Shown here in pieces: positions 34,805-43,564 of a stretch of 64,000 bases of DNA (positions are counted from its first letter, which is position 1; each line of letters opens with the position of its first letter). The notes beneath the pieces were generated by a model. That model was not told the DNA's origin and ran no database searches. It was given only the letters and a program-made list of their open reading frames with translations. The stretch is from Actinomadura rifamycini DSM 43936 (GTDB lineage Bacteria; Actinomycetota; Actinomycetes; Streptosporangiales; Streptosporangiaceae), in NCBI RefSeq assembly GCF_000425065.1, contig NZ_AULB01000020.1:1-64000 (forward strand), written 5' to 3'. Made by a program: the position numbers and the translations under genes.

Positions 34805-35224
34805 TCAGGCCAGCGGCTCGATGATCTCGATCAGATTGCCGCCCGGGTCCTGCACGAACACGACCCTCACTCCGTGCTCCGCCTCGGTCTTGAGCGGTCG
34901 CACGACCGCCGCCCCGGCGTCCACCGCGCGCTCCAGGGCGGAGTCGATGTCGCCGACCCGTATTCCCAGCACGATCCCGCCGGGCTCCGGGACGGGCCGG
35001 GCCGGGAACTTCAGCAGGACGAGCGTGCAGCCCTCGTCGTTCGCGGCGTGCGTGATGATCTCTTCGAGCTCCCACTCGGTGCCCGCGCTGGACTTCACCC
35101 GCTGGATGACCTTGAAGTCGAAGGCCCGGCCGTAGAAGTCGAGCAGCGCTTCGGGGTCGTCGGTGACGATCTTGACGAAGGGCACGGTCGCGGGGATCGT
35201 CGCGGCATCGGCGGTGGGTGACAT
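34805..35224 (-). CDS. VOC-family (glyoxalase/dioxygenase fold) protein
   Basis: A 139-residue single-domain VOC protein: VPFVKIVTDDPEALLDFYGR at the start and VVFVQDPGGNLIEIIEPLA at the end, with the usual metal-site Glu in the last strand. The first metal ligand His common in glyoxalases is not obvious, so it may be a metal-free or isomerase-type member. It lies between P450 and the unknown protein on the same strand with short gaps. Confidence 0.8.
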   Translation of the reverse strand: MSPTADAATIPATVPFVKIVTDDPEALLDFYGRAFDFKVIQRVKSSAGTEWELEEIITHAANDEGCTLVLLKFPARPVPEPGGIVLGIRVGDIDSALERAVDAGAAVVRPLKTEAEHGVRVVFVQDPGGNLIEIIEPLA

Positions 35225-35305
35225 GTGTTCGGCTCCTTTGCGGATCTCAACGGCCGCCGGACCGGGGAGTCCGCTTCTCCCGGAAGGCGCCGGCGGGCCC
35301 GGGGG

Positions 35306-36520
35306 TCACCAGGTGACGGGGAGGTCGGTCATGCCCCCGGTGAGGACGCCCTCCAGGTAGACCGGTTCACCGGCGAGCTTCAGTTCGGGCAGGCGGCGGA
35401 ACAGGGTGGCGATGCCGACCTGGAGTTCCATGCGGGCCAGCGGGGCGCCGAGGCAGTGGTGGAGCCCGTGGCTGAGGGTGAGGTGCGGGTTGCGCTCCCG
35501 GGTGACGTCGAACCGGTCGGAGTCGGCGAAGACGCCGTCGTCGTGGTTGGCGGTGCCCAGATCGACGGCGACCGCGTCCCCGGCCTTGATGAGGACGCCG
35601 TCGAGCTCCACGTCCTCGGAGGCGACGAAGGGGACGAGTCCGGCGAAGCCGCCCGTGTCGCGGTCGAGGACATAGCCGCCGTGCCGGAGGATCTCCTCGA
35701 CCGCGGTCGGGATGACGCCGTCGATGTCGGCCAGCAGCGCGGCGTGCTGCGCGGGGTCGGCCAGCAGCGCCTGGACGCCGAGCTCGATGAAGTTCGCCGT
35801 GTTGTCGAAGCCGCCCGCGACCAGCAGCATCGCGATCTGGATGATCTCGTCGTCGGTGAGCCGGTCGTCGGCGTCCCGGGCGGCGACGAGGGCGCTGAGC
35901 AGGTCGTCCCGCGGGTCGTCCCGCTTCCGCGTCATGAGCTCCTGCAGGTAGAGGTACAGCGAGGTCATCGCCTCGGTGACCTCGTCCTCGGTCATGCCGG
36001 AGGTGGCGAGCATCGCGTGGCTCCACCGGACGAAGTCGCCCCGGCCGTCCTGCGGAACGCCGAGCATGTCGCCGATGACCCGGATGGGCAGCCGGAGCGC
36101 GAAGGACTCGACGAGGTTCGCGGGCGGCCCCGCCGCGACCATCGCGTCGACGAGTTCGTCGGCGATGTCCTGGACCTTGCCGCGCAGCCGCTCGACGCGA
36201 CGCAGCGTGAACGCCTTGGACACCAGCCGGCGGAACCGCGTGTGGTCCGGCGGGTCCATGAACTGCAGGGTCTGGGTCAGGAACGCCGGGAACTCGAAGG
36301 CGTAGGGGACCGGGCGTCCGTCGGTGAAGGGCTTGCGCACGAAGCGGCGGTCCTCCAGCACGGCGCGGCAGGTCTCGTGTCGGTGGAGCATCCAGCATTC
36401 GCCGCCGACGGGGAACGCCACCTTCGTCATCGGACGGTCGTCGCGGATCGCCCGCATGATCTGCAGGGCCTCGGCCGGGGGGACCGGGCCGAACGGGAAC
36501 TCGGCTTTGGCGACGGTCAT
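35306..36520 (-). CDS. Cytochrome P450
   Basis: A 404-residue bacterial P450. The I-helix motif is AGGFDNT (235-241), with Asp in place of the usual Glu. The ExxR motif is in VEEILR, and the haem ligand is C356 in LSHGLHHCLGAPLAR. The first two positions of the FGxGxHxCxG motif read LS instead of FG, which is uncommon. A [3Fe-4S]-type ferredoxin gene lies immediately upstream (31-base gap) and is the probable electron donor; no reductase is in the cluster. It probably hydroxylates the cluster's substrate. Confidence 0.92.
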   Translation of the reverse strand: MTVAKAEFPFGPVPPAEALQIMRAIRDDRPMTKVAFPVGGECWMLHRHETCRAVLEDRRFVRKPFTDGRPVPYAFEFPAFLTQTLQFMDPPDHTRFRRLVSKAFTLRRVERLRGKVQDIADELVDAMVAAGPPANLVESFALRLPIRVIGDMLGVPQDGRGDFVRWSHAMLATSGMTEDEVTEAMTSLYLYLQELMTRKRDDPRDDLLSALVAARDADDRLTDDEIIQIAMLLVAGGFDNTANFIELGVQALLADPAQHAALLADIDGVIPTAVEEILRHGGYVLDRDTGGFAGLVPFVASEDVELDGVLIKAGDAVAVDLGTANHDDGVFADSDRFDVTRERNPHLTLSHGLHHCLGAPLARMELQVGIATLFRRLPELKLAGEPVYLEGVLTGGMTDLPVTW

Positions 36521-36551
36521 GGTCGTGTGTCTCCTGGGTCTGGTGCGCGGG

Positions 36552-36776
36552 TCAGCTGGGCTCGACGGGGGCGCCGGTCTCGTCGTGGACGGTGATGGCC
36601 GAGGTCGGGCACAGTTCGAGGGCTTCGAGCACGTCGTCGGAGGGGGCGACCGAGGCGGCGACTGGCCGGGACCTGCCGTCCTCGAGAACGAAGTGGCCGC
36701 CGGCGGCGGTCACGCACATCTGGTTGCCGATGCAGCGGCGCCGGTCGACCTCGACCGTCCACCGGCCCCCGCTCAC
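36552..36776 (-). CDS. [3Fe-4S]-type ferredoxin (P450 partner)
   Basis: A 74-residue ferredoxin with C15-x5-C21 (RRCIGNQMCVTAAGG) and a later Cys in ELCPTSAI, the three-ligand pattern of P450-associated [3Fe-4S] ferredoxins. GTG 36776 overlaps the stop of the SDR upstream (GTGA), so the two are co-translated. The gene directly precedes the P450 gene. Confidence 0.88.
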   Translation of the reverse strand: MSGGRWTVEVDRRRCIGNQMCVTAAGGHFVLEDGRSRPVAASVAPSDDVLEALELCPTSAITVHDETGAPVEPS

Positions 36777-37672
36777 GACCGGTCTCCGGGCTCGTCGATG
36801 CCCATCAGCTCCGTGATGCGCGCCTCGGAGGGGTCGCAGATCTCCTTGATCCGGTCGGCGACCGTCTCGGGGGTGAGCGCGGGGTCGTGGACGCCGGGGG
36901 TGGTCATCATGACCTGCCGGGAGACCGTGCCGCCGGCGGCGTTCAGCACCTCGCCGGTGAGGGTGCAGGCCGCGTGGGCGAGGTAGGCGGCGACGGGGGC
37001 CACCATCTCCGGCGGCATGTGCGCCTTCATGTACTCGGCGGTGCCGGGCGGCAGCGCGTCGGCGGCCACGTCCATCATGCGGGTGCCGGCGCCGGGCGCC
37101 ACCGCGTTCACCTTGATGCCGTGGGCGGCCCCCGCGACGGCGAGGTTGCGGGTGAGGCCGTAGACGGCGCCCTTGGACGACCCGTAGTGCACCATGTCCG
37201 GAACGCCCATCATCGCGGCGGAGACCGTGTTGACGATGCGTCCCTCTCCGGCCTCGGCGAGGTGCGGCCACGCGGCCTTGGCCATGAGCAGGGCGCCCTT
37301 GAAGTGGACGTCGAGGAACGCCTGCACGGTGTCCGGGGTGAGGTCCTCGAACGTCGAGAGCCGGTAGTTGCCCGCGTTGTTGATCAGCGCGTCGATCCGT
37401 CCGAACGCCTCCAGAGCGCCGTCGACGATCGACCGGGCGCCCTCGGCGGTGGCGACCGACCGGCAGTTCGCCACGGCGGAGCCGCCCGCGGCGGTGATCT
37501 CCTCGACGACGTGCGCCGCGGGTCCGGGCGACGGCGCGCCGCCGTCGGTGTCGCCGCCGAGGTCGTTGACGACGACGTTCGCGCCGCGACTCCCCAGGAG
37601 CAGGGCGTGGGCCCGGCCGATGCCGCGGCCCGCGCCGGTCACGATCACCGTCTTGCCGGTGAAGTCGAGCAT
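36773..37672 (-). CDS. SDR-family oxidoreductase (HSD17B4-like)
   Basis: A 299-residue short-chain dehydrogenase. It has TGAGRGIGRAHALLLGSRGA, then VVNDLGGDTDGG, the start seen in MFE-2/HSD17B4-type (3R)-hydroxyacyl-CoA dehydrogenases. NNAG, the catalytic Ser in NTVSAAMMG and YGSSKG follow. The last roughly 50 residues (PALTPETVADRIKEICDPSE) extend past the fold. ATG 37672 follows GAGAGGAA. It probably oxidises an alcohol made by the P450. Confidence 0.88.
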   Translation of the reverse strand: MLDFTGKTVIVTGAGRGIGRAHALLLGSRGANVVVNDLGGDTDGGAPSPGPAAHVVEEITAAGGSAVANCRSVATAEGARSIVDGALEAFGRIDALINNAGNYRLSTFEDLTPDTVQAFLDVHFKGALLMAKAAWPHLAEAGEGRIVNTVSAAMMGVPDMVHYGSSKGAVYGLTRNLAVAGAAHGIKVNAVAPGAGTRMMDVAADALPPGTAEYMKAHMPPEMVAPVAAYLAHAACTLTGEVLNAAGGTVSRQVMMTTPGVHDPALTPETVADRIKEICDPSEARITELMGIDEPGDRS

Positions 37673-37695
37673 GGTGGTTCCTCTCGGTGCGCGTG

Positions 37696-38610
37696 TCAGG
37701 GACGGGTGGTTCCGCCGGAGACGTCCACCCGCGCCGCCCAGATCGACCCCTGGGCGCCCTTGCGGGACGCCTCCCAGTCGAAGACCTCGAAGCCGCAGCA
37801 CAGGTAGAGGGTGGTGCGATCCGGGCCGCCCAGCCCGCAGGCAGTGCTGGACCCCGCCTCTTCCGGCGGGACGGTGACGCGGCCGGTCACCTCGCCGCCC
37901 TCGACGATCCGCAGCGCGCGGAACGCGGGCGGCTGGGCGACCCAGACGGCGCCGTCGGCGTCCATGCACATCCCGTCGGGCAGCTCGTCGAGCTCGGCGA
38001 ACACGCGGCGTCCGGTCAGCGCCCCGTCCGGCCGGACGTCGAACGCGGTGAGCCTGTTGGCGAACGCCTCGGCGGTGACGACCGTGGACCCGTCCGCGCT
38101 GATCGCGATGCCGTTCGCCCCCATCAGATCGCCGGCCTCGGTGGCGACGCGCGCCGTGCCGTCCGGCTCCACGATCAGGATGGGGGAGGGCGCCGGGGCC
38201 TCCTGCGCCCACAGGTTGAAGCCGAGCTGGGTGACGTACGCGCGCCCGGCGGCGTCCACCACCATGTCGTTGATCGGCCCGGCGGCGAGGTCGCGCAGGT
38301 CGGCGTGGACGGTGACGGCGCCGCCGCCGTCCACGGCCAGGACGAGCTTCTCGAACATCGAGTTCACCAGCATCCGGCCGTCGGGCAGGAAACCGGTGCC
38401 GACCAGGATCACCGGCTCGCCGTCGCGGCCCTCCCGGCCGGACAGGTCGACCAGGGTCTCGGGGGTTCCCCCCTCCGGGGGCAGGGCCAGGACGCGCGCG
38501 TTGTACATGTCGCTGAAGACGAAGCGGCCCTCGTGCCAGCGCGGGCACTCGGTCCAGCTGAAGCCCTCGGCGATGCGGTCGGCGGTCGCCTCGAACATGG
38601 CGTGCCTCAT
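37696..38610 (-). CDS. SMP-30/gluconolactonase-family lactonase
   Basis: A 304-residue six-bladed propeller. It has FSWTECPRWHEGRFVFSDMY at the start and metal-site regions PINDMVVDAAGRAYVT and GANGIAISADGSTV. ATG 38610 overlaps the monooxygenase stop (ATGA); ATG 38598, with GAGG upstream, is an alternative. The direct coupling to a Baeyer-Villiger monooxygenase strongly suggests that it opens the lactone this enzyme makes. Confidence 0.88.
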   Translation of the reverse strand: MRHAMFEATADRIAEGFSWTECPRWHEGRFVFSDMYNARVLALPPEGGTPETLVDLSGREGRDGEPVILVGTGFLPDGRMLVNSMFEKLVLAVDGGGAVTVHADLRDLAAGPINDMVVDAAGRAYVTQLGFNLWAQEAPAPSPILIVEPDGTARVATEAGDLMGANGIAISADGSTVVTAEAFANRLTAFDVRPDGALTGRRVFAELDELPDGMCMDADGAVWVAQPPAFRALRIVEGGEVTGRVTVPPEEAGSSTACGLGGPDRTTLYLCCGFEVFDWEASRKGAQGSIWAARVDVSGGTTRP

Positions 38611-40571
38611 TTCGGGGTGGTGGTTGCGGTGGCGTCGAAGAAGAGGTGGTCCGCGGGATCGGGGGCGCGGAGCATCGCCCAGTAGTCCACGAGCCGCCAC
38701 GGGCAGCTGATCCAGGCGCGGCCGGCCTCGTTGCGGTAGTAGCCGTTCGCCGTGCCGCCGTGCCGCCAGACCGTCCTGTCGAGGGACGCGTCGACGCGCC
38801 GGTTGTACTCGTCGGTCACGTCGCGGCGGGGCTCCATGGCGGAGCGGGAGTTCTCGACCAGATACCGGAGGCACTCGATCAGGTAGTGGACGTGTCCCTC
38901 GCTGACCGAGTTGTGGCCGCCGCCGTGGTTCGGGGCGGAGTTCGGGCCCGCCGTGACGAAGAGGTTCGGGAACCCGGGGACCGTGATCCCGAGGTGGGCG
39001 CGCGGGTCCTGGCCGGACCACTCGTCGGCGAGCTTGCGGCCGTCCCGCCCGATGACGTCCATGAACGAGAGGAACTCCAGCTTGAAGCCGGTCGCGAAGA
39101 CGATGGCGTCGGCCTCGATGAACTCGCCCTCGGTCGTCACGACGCCGTGCGGCTCGATGCGCCGGAACGACGCCCGGTGCAGCGAGACGTCGTCGCGGGC
39201 GAGCGCCGCGAGGAACCCCGGGTCCTTGACGATGCGCTTCGCGTACGGGGGGAAGTCGGGGGTCAGTGCCGCGCGGATGTCGGGGCGGTCGGGGAACGTG
39301 CGCTCGAGGTAGTCGAGGCACGCGCGCAGGACGACGTCGTTGGCGGCCGACACGGACGGACGGTCGGCGTCCCACCCGGGGTCGATGCGCGGTTTGTCCC
39401 ATCCTTTGTCGCCCGCGTACCAGTACGTCTTCACACGGAACCACTGCTGGTAGTACGGGATGTGGGACATCGCCCACCGGGCGCCCTCGGGGACGGCCTT
39501 GTCGACCATCGGCTCGGGCACCATCCAGTGGGGCTGCCGGCACACGACGTGCAGCTCCGCGACGCGGCCGGCCAGGCTCGCCGCGACCTGGACGGCCGTG
39601 CAGCCGGTGCCCAGCATGACGACGCGCTTGCCGGTCAGGTCCACCGCCGGGTCCCACTCGGCCGTGTGCATGACGGTGCCGGCGAAGGAGCCGATGCCCT
39701 CGATGTCGGGCGTCGAGGGCGCGTTGAGCATGCCCGTGGCGGTCACCACGGCGTTCGCCTCGTGCACCCGGACGGCCCCGTCGGCGGAACGGACCGTCAC
39801 CCTCCACCGGCACGACGTCTCGATCCACTCGCACCGCAGCACTTTCGTCCCGAAGGCGATGTTGGGGCGGAGGCCGTACTTGTCGACCACGTGCCGCATG
39901 TACTCCAGGTACTCGGGGCCGGTCGGGTAGTACATCGACCAGTCCGGGTTGAGTTCGAAGGAGTACGAGTAGAAATGGCTGGGCGTGTCGACGGCCGCAC
40001 CCGGATACACGTTGCGCGACCAGGTTCCGCCGATGTCGTCGCGCTCCTCGAAGATCAGGTATTCGAAACCCGCCTCGGCGAGTTTGACGCCCGCGTTCAG
40101 CCCGACCATTCCCGCGCCGATGACGATGACGCGGAAACCGTCCGGCGGCGCCTTGGTGGCGGGCACCTGCCGCCGGTCCGGCTCGAATCCGCACATCTCC
40201 CGCAGGTGCGCCGCGAACTCCCGCCCGACGGAGTCGTCCACGCACACCTCGGCCATGCGCAGGAACAGGTCGTCGTCCGGAACGGTCAGCCGCGGGGTCA
40301 TCCCGCCTTCGAACAGCGCGAACGCCCGCGCGCGGACGTCCGCCGCGACCGTGTCCGGGTACCGGCCGGGAACGCCGGGCCCGTCGCCCCGCTCGGCGTC
40401 GAGCCTCGCGCGGAACTCGCTCAGCAGCGAGGCGTCGCCGGTCATGTGGACCATCGCCATGAGCAGCGGGCCGGGCTCCGCGGCGTCCACCGCGGTCCGC
40501 AGCCGCGCACGGTCCACGTCGGGCACCGGCCGCACGACATAGGTGGGTTCGGTCGGCGATATGACGGTCAT
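38607..40571 (-). CDS. Baeyer-Villiger flavin monooxygenase
   Basis: A 654-residue enzyme with the type I fingerprint FAGTVMHTAEWD (FxGxxxHxxxW). The FAD fold is VIGAGMVGLNAGVKLAEAG, the NADPH fold VMLGTGCTAVQVAASLAG, and ATGF is near the C-terminus. About 150 N-terminal residues precede the FAD fold, a long extension also seen in some large-ring or steroid-type BVMOs. ATG 40571 is used; its frame runs open far upstream without homology. It converts a ketone to an ester or lactone, with hydrolases nearby to finish the cleavage. Confidence 0.92.
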   Translation of the reverse strand: MTVISPTEPTYVVRPVPDVDRARLRTAVDAAEPGPLLMAMVHMTGDASLLSEFRARLDAERGDGPGVPGRYPDTVAADVRARAFALFEGGMTPRLTVPDDDLFLRMAEVCVDDSVGREFAAHLREMCGFEPDRRQVPATKAPPDGFRVIVIGAGMVGLNAGVKLAEAGFEYLIFEERDDIGGTWSRNVYPGAAVDTPSHFYSYSFELNPDWSMYYPTGPEYLEYMRHVVDKYGLRPNIAFGTKVLRCEWIETSCRWRVTVRSADGAVRVHEANAVVTATGMLNAPSTPDIEGIGSFAGTVMHTAEWDPAVDLTGKRVVMLGTGCTAVQVAASLAGRVAELHVVCRQPHWMVPEPMVDKAVPEGARWAMSHIPYYQQWFRVKTYWYAGDKGWDKPRIDPGWDADRPSVSAANDVVLRACLDYLERTFPDRPDIRAALTPDFPPYAKRIVKDPGFLAALARDDVSLHRASFRRIEPHGVVTTEGEFIEADAIVFATGFKLEFLSFMDVIGRDGRKLADEWSGQDPRAHLGITVPGFPNLFVTAGPNSAPNHGGGHNSVSEGHVHYLIECLRYLVENSRSAMEPRRDVTDEYNRRVDASLDRTVWRHGGTANGYYRNEAGRAWISCPWRLVDYWAMLRAPDPADHLFFDATATTTPK

Positions 40572-40683
40572 GGGCACCGGAATCCTTCGCTCACTTTCGA
40601 CGAGCCGCGCGCGGGCACCGGCGTCGCCGGTGCGGTGCGGGCGCTGCCCATCAGGAAATCGCCCGCCGACGGCCCGCGCCGCA

Positions 40684-40718
40684 CGGCCGCCCAGTGAGTG
40701 GAACACTTCACTCGGCCG
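40684..40718. promoter_or_regulatory. Dyad upstream of the monooxygenase operon
   Basis: CGGCCG (40684-40689) and CGGCCG (40713-40718) flank AGTGAGTG (40693-40700), GAA, and CACTTCACT (40704-40712), which pair with one bulged base. It lies 113 bases upstream of the BVMO start and is a candidate binding site for the cluster's TetR regulator. Confidence 0.4.
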
Positions 40719-40758
40719 TTCATCGGAAATTGTGAGAAGGAAGGAAATAACGCAGAAA

Positions 40759-40798
40759 CGCCTCCGGCCCCCGGAATTCGGTCCGGGGGCTGAAGGCG
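40759..40798 (-). terminator. Hairpin terminator inside the BVMO/P450 cluster
   Basis: Stem GCCCCCGGA (40767-40775) with TCCGGGGGC (40782-40790) is extended by CGCCT/AGGCG further out. It lies just after the stop of the NTF2-like gene and would split the leftward cluster into two transcripts. Its right arm and flank (CCGGGGGCTGAA) equal that of the hairpin at 28556-28589. Confidence 0.7.
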
Positions 40799-40834
40799 TC
40801 GGAATCGGGTCGGCGTCGGCGCCGTCCCGAAGGG

Positions 40835-41248
40835 TCAGACGACCACGCGGCGGCGCGCCAGGCGCCAGCCGTGCTCGAGGCGCCGCAGGACGTCCTGGTA
40901 CTGGCCGAAGGCGAGGATCCGGCCGGTGCCGTCGTCGCCGCGGCCGACGAGCGTCCAGTAGCAGCGGGACCGCGCGGAGTCGGCGCCGTCGAAGTCGACC
41001 TCGACGTTCGTGACGACGTGCCGGGTCCCCGACCCGGGGCCCGCGACGCCCTTCTCCCGGTAGCCCGCCAGCACGCGGGCGATCTCGCCGGGTCCCCGGA
41101 AGGCGCCGTCGCGGGTCTCCCACACGCCGTCCGGGGCGAACAGCGCGCCCGCGTCGGCGGGGTCGCCCTCGTCGGCGAGGAAGGCGAAGCGCGACAGCAG
41201 GTCGCAGATCTCCGCGCGGTCGTCGCCGCGGCCGGTTCCGTTCGGCAT
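40835..41248 (-). CDS. NTF2/SnoaL-like protein
   Basis: A 137-residue cone-fold protein: EICDLLSRFAFLADEGDPAD, FAPDGVWETRDG, HVVTNVEVDFDG and WTLVGRGDDGTGRIL are typical of SnoaL-like polyketide-cyclase/ketosteroid-isomerase relatives. The catalytic Asp pair of true ketosteroid isomerase is not clear. It begins five bases after the serine hydrolase stop, so it is co-translated. It may isomerise or bind a cyclic intermediate. Confidence 0.8.
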   Translation of the reverse strand: MPNGTGRGDDRAEICDLLSRFAFLADEGDPADAGALFAPDGVWETRDGAFRGPGEIARVLAGYREKGVAGPGSGTRHVVTNVEVDFDGADSARSRCYWTLVGRGDDGTGRILAFGQYQDVLRRLEHGWRLARRRVVV

Positions 41249-41253
41249 CCCGC

Positions 41254-42414
41254 TCAGCTCCCTTCCCCGCGGTCGGCGGCGACGGCGCGGACCGCCTCCG
41301 CGATCGGGACGAACGGGTGCGCGGACGCCTCCATCGGGCCCTCGTGCATCCGGTTGTGGCAGATCGACACGGCGAGGCCGGTGTCGAGCTCCGCCCAGGA
41401 GATCGACCCGCCCGCGCCGGGGTGGTGCAGGATCCGGGGATCGGCGCCGACGGCCGGGTTCGCCGTCGGGCTGGACCCGCCCAGCCAGTAGCCGAACGCG
41501 CTGACCGCCGCGACGCCCCCGAGGTAGCGGTCGGGGACGCCGGCCTCGTCGCGGGGCTCGGCGAAGCCGTCCACGCGGTCGGCGGGCAGCAGCCGGACGC
41601 CGTCCAGCTCGCCGTGGCCCGCGAGCATGGCGAAGAACCGGGCGAACGAGCGCGCGTTGCCGATCGCGCCCGCCCCCGGGTTGACCGTCCGCCGCGCCAG
41701 CCCGGTGTTGTAGACGGTGGAGCCGGGGAACACCTGGCGCGGCATGCCGCGCAGGTAGTCGGCGGGCGCGTCGGGCGCCGGGTCGCCGCCGAGCAGCCGG
41801 GCGACCCGCGCGTCCTCGGACTCCGGCAGCGGCAGGAAGAGGTCGGTGATGCCGAGCGGCTCCACGATCTCCTCGCGGATGAGCGCGTCGACCGTCCGGT
41901 GCGCGGGATCGGCGCGCCGGGCGATCTCCCCGACGATCCAGCCCCAGATCAGCGCGTGGTAGGCGTTGGTGCGGCCGGGCTCGAACGCGGGTTCCATCTC
42001 GGCGATGGCGCCGGCCATCCAGTCCCAGTCGGCCTGCCGCTCGGGCGTGACGTCCGCCGGCATCCACGGGATGCCCGCGCGGTGGCTCAGCACGTCCCGG
42101 ACGGTGACGGCCTCCTTGCCGTTGCGGGCGAACTCGGGCCAGTACGTCCCGACGGGTTCGCGGTAGTCGACGAGCCCGCGCGCCGCCAGGATGTGCAGCG
42201 CCGTGGCGGTGATCGCCTTGGTGACCGAGAAGACGTTGAACAGGGTCGTCCCGTCCACCTCCCGCCCGGTCCGCGGGTCGGCGGCTCCGGCCCACGCGTC
42301 GACGATGAGCTCGCCGTCCAGGTAGGCGGCGACCTGGAGGCCCTCCTCGCCGAGCTCGCGGGCCCGGTCGAGCGCCTTGGTGATCCTCGGATCCTGCTCG
42401 GGTGCGGCACCCAT
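41254..42414 (-). CDS. Beta-lactamase-fold serine hydrolase/esterase
   Basis: A 386-residue class C-like serine hydrolase with SxxK motif FSVTKA, Tyr motif NAYHALIWGW and the late HHPGAGGSISW region. This is the EstB type of esterase and not a true beta-lactamase. There is no signal peptide, so it acts in the cytoplasm. It is the second of three candidate ester or lactone hydrolases in the cluster. ATG 42414 is chosen. Confidence 0.88.
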   Translation of the reverse strand: MGAAPEQDPRITKALDRARELGEEGLQVAAYLDGELIVDAWAGAADPRTGREVDGTTLFNVFSVTKAITATALHILAARGLVDYREPVGTYWPEFARNGKEAVTVRDVLSHRAGIPWMPADVTPERQADWDWMAGAIAEMEPAFEPGRTNAYHALIWGWIVGEIARRADPAHRTVDALIREEIVEPLGITDLFLPLPESEDARVARLLGGDPAPDAPADYLRGMPRQVFPGSTVYNTGLARRTVNPGAGAIGNARSFARFFAMLAGHGELDGVRLLPADRVDGFAEPRDEAGVPDRYLGGVAAVSAFGYWLGGSSPTANPAVGADPRILHHPGAGGSISWAELDTGLAVSICHNRMHEGPMEASAHPFVPIAEAVRAVAADRGEGS

Positions 42415-42470
42415 CTGTGCCCCTTTCTGCACGGGTACGGCGGCGGACGCGCGGGGGCGCGTCCGCCCGG

Positions 42471-43343
42471 TCAGGCGGAGCGGTCGGCCGCCAGGACCTC
42501 GAACATGCCGCGGGGGTCCGGCGGCTCGGTCTGCCGGCCGAGGTGGTCGGCGCGGGCCCGCAGCGCGTCGGCGCCCCGCTCGTCGTCGGAGAAGACCCAG
42601 AAGCGGCCCGCCGCGATCTGGTCGGTCATGTGCCGGGCCGCCTCCACCGGGTCGAGCCCGCTCGCGACGTTGGCGCGCCGCATCCAGTCGAAGAGGCGGT
42701 CGGAGTCGGGGTCTCCGGCGGGCGCGGCCTCCTGCGCGTCGAGGAAGATCCGGCTGCGCACCGAGTGCGGCAGCACCGCGCAGACCTCGACGGGCGCGCC
42801 GACCAGCCGCAGCTCCTGGTGCAGGCACTCGGTCATGGCGAGCACCGCGTGCTTGCTGACGATGTAGGGGGTCTGGAAGGGCACGGTCCGCACCCCGCCG
42901 ACCGACGACAGGTTCGCCACGACGGCCGGACGCCCGGCGGAGATCATCCGGGGGACGAACGAGCGCACGCAGTGGTACACCCCGTCGACGTTGACCGACA
43001 TCACCTGCCGCCACCGGGCGGCCGGCACGTCCCACAGCCGTCCGGCGGTCTCGATGCCGGCGTTGTTGATCAGCAGGTCCAGGGCGCCGAAGTCCGCGAA
43101 GACGTGCTCGGCCATGCGGTCGACGGCCGCGTCGTCGGTGACGTCCACCTCGTACGGGACGGCCCGGCCGCCGCCCGCGCGGACGTCGTCCGCGACGGCC
43201 TCGGCCCGGCCGCGGTCCACGTCGGCCACGACGACCCGCGTTCCGAGCGATGCCAGGTGGCGGACGAACCCCTCCCCGATCCCCGCACCGCCGCCGGTCA
43301 CCAGCGCCGTTCCGTTCCCGAACCGTTCGGCTGCACTCGCCAC
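42471..43343 (-). CDS. SDR-family oxidoreductase
   Basis: A 290-residue short-chain dehydrogenase: TGGGAGIGEGFVRHLASLG, DVDV, NNAG, the catalytic Ser in NLSSVGGV and YIVSKHA. GTG 43343 has AGGAGG four bases upstream; the frame is open further but upstream text is not protein-like. The C-terminal 60 residues (MTDQIAAGRFWVFSDDERGA) match SDRs of aromatic and steroid clusters. It is the first gene of the leftward cluster, divergent from a TetR gene. Confidence 0.88.
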   Translation of the reverse strand: MASAAERFGNGTALVTGGGAGIGEGFVRHLASLGTRVVVADVDRGRAEAVADDVRAGGGRAVPYEVDVTDDAAVDRMAEHVFADFGALDLLINNAGIETAGRLWDVPAARWRQVMSVNVDGVYHCVRSFVPRMISAGRPAVVANLSSVGGVRTVPFQTPYIVSKHAVLAMTECLHQELRLVGAPVEVCAVLPHSVRSRIFLDAQEAAPAGDPDSDRLFDWMRRANVASGLDPVEAARHMTDQIAAGRFWVFSDDERGADALRARADHLGRQTEPPDPRGMFEVLAADRSA

Positions 43344-43428
43344 ACGTCCTCCTGCGGGCTCTGCGGTGTCGCGGCGCCCCGGACCGGCGGGCCGCGCGTC
43401 GGCCCACGGTGGCCGATCCGCCCGCGCG

Positions 43429-43463
43429 GTGGGGAGCGCGTCTCCCACTGGGCGGACGGTCCG
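43429..43463. promoter_or_regulatory. Dyads in the SDR/TetR divergent gap
   Basis: GTGGGGAG (43429-43436) pairs with CTCCCAC (43442-43448) with one bulge. A short perfect palindrome CGGAC-G-GTCCG lies at 43453-43463. Both sit between the divergent starts (43343 and 43565) and are operator candidates for the TetR protein. Confidence 0.4.
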
Positions 43464-43564
43464 TTCGGTGTTCCGGTCGGTGGACGCCCCCGGTCGGGCG
43501 ATTACGCTTGTTCTCTAGGCTCGGATCGGCGGCACGAAGTCCAGCACCGGAAAGGGGGCTCGGC

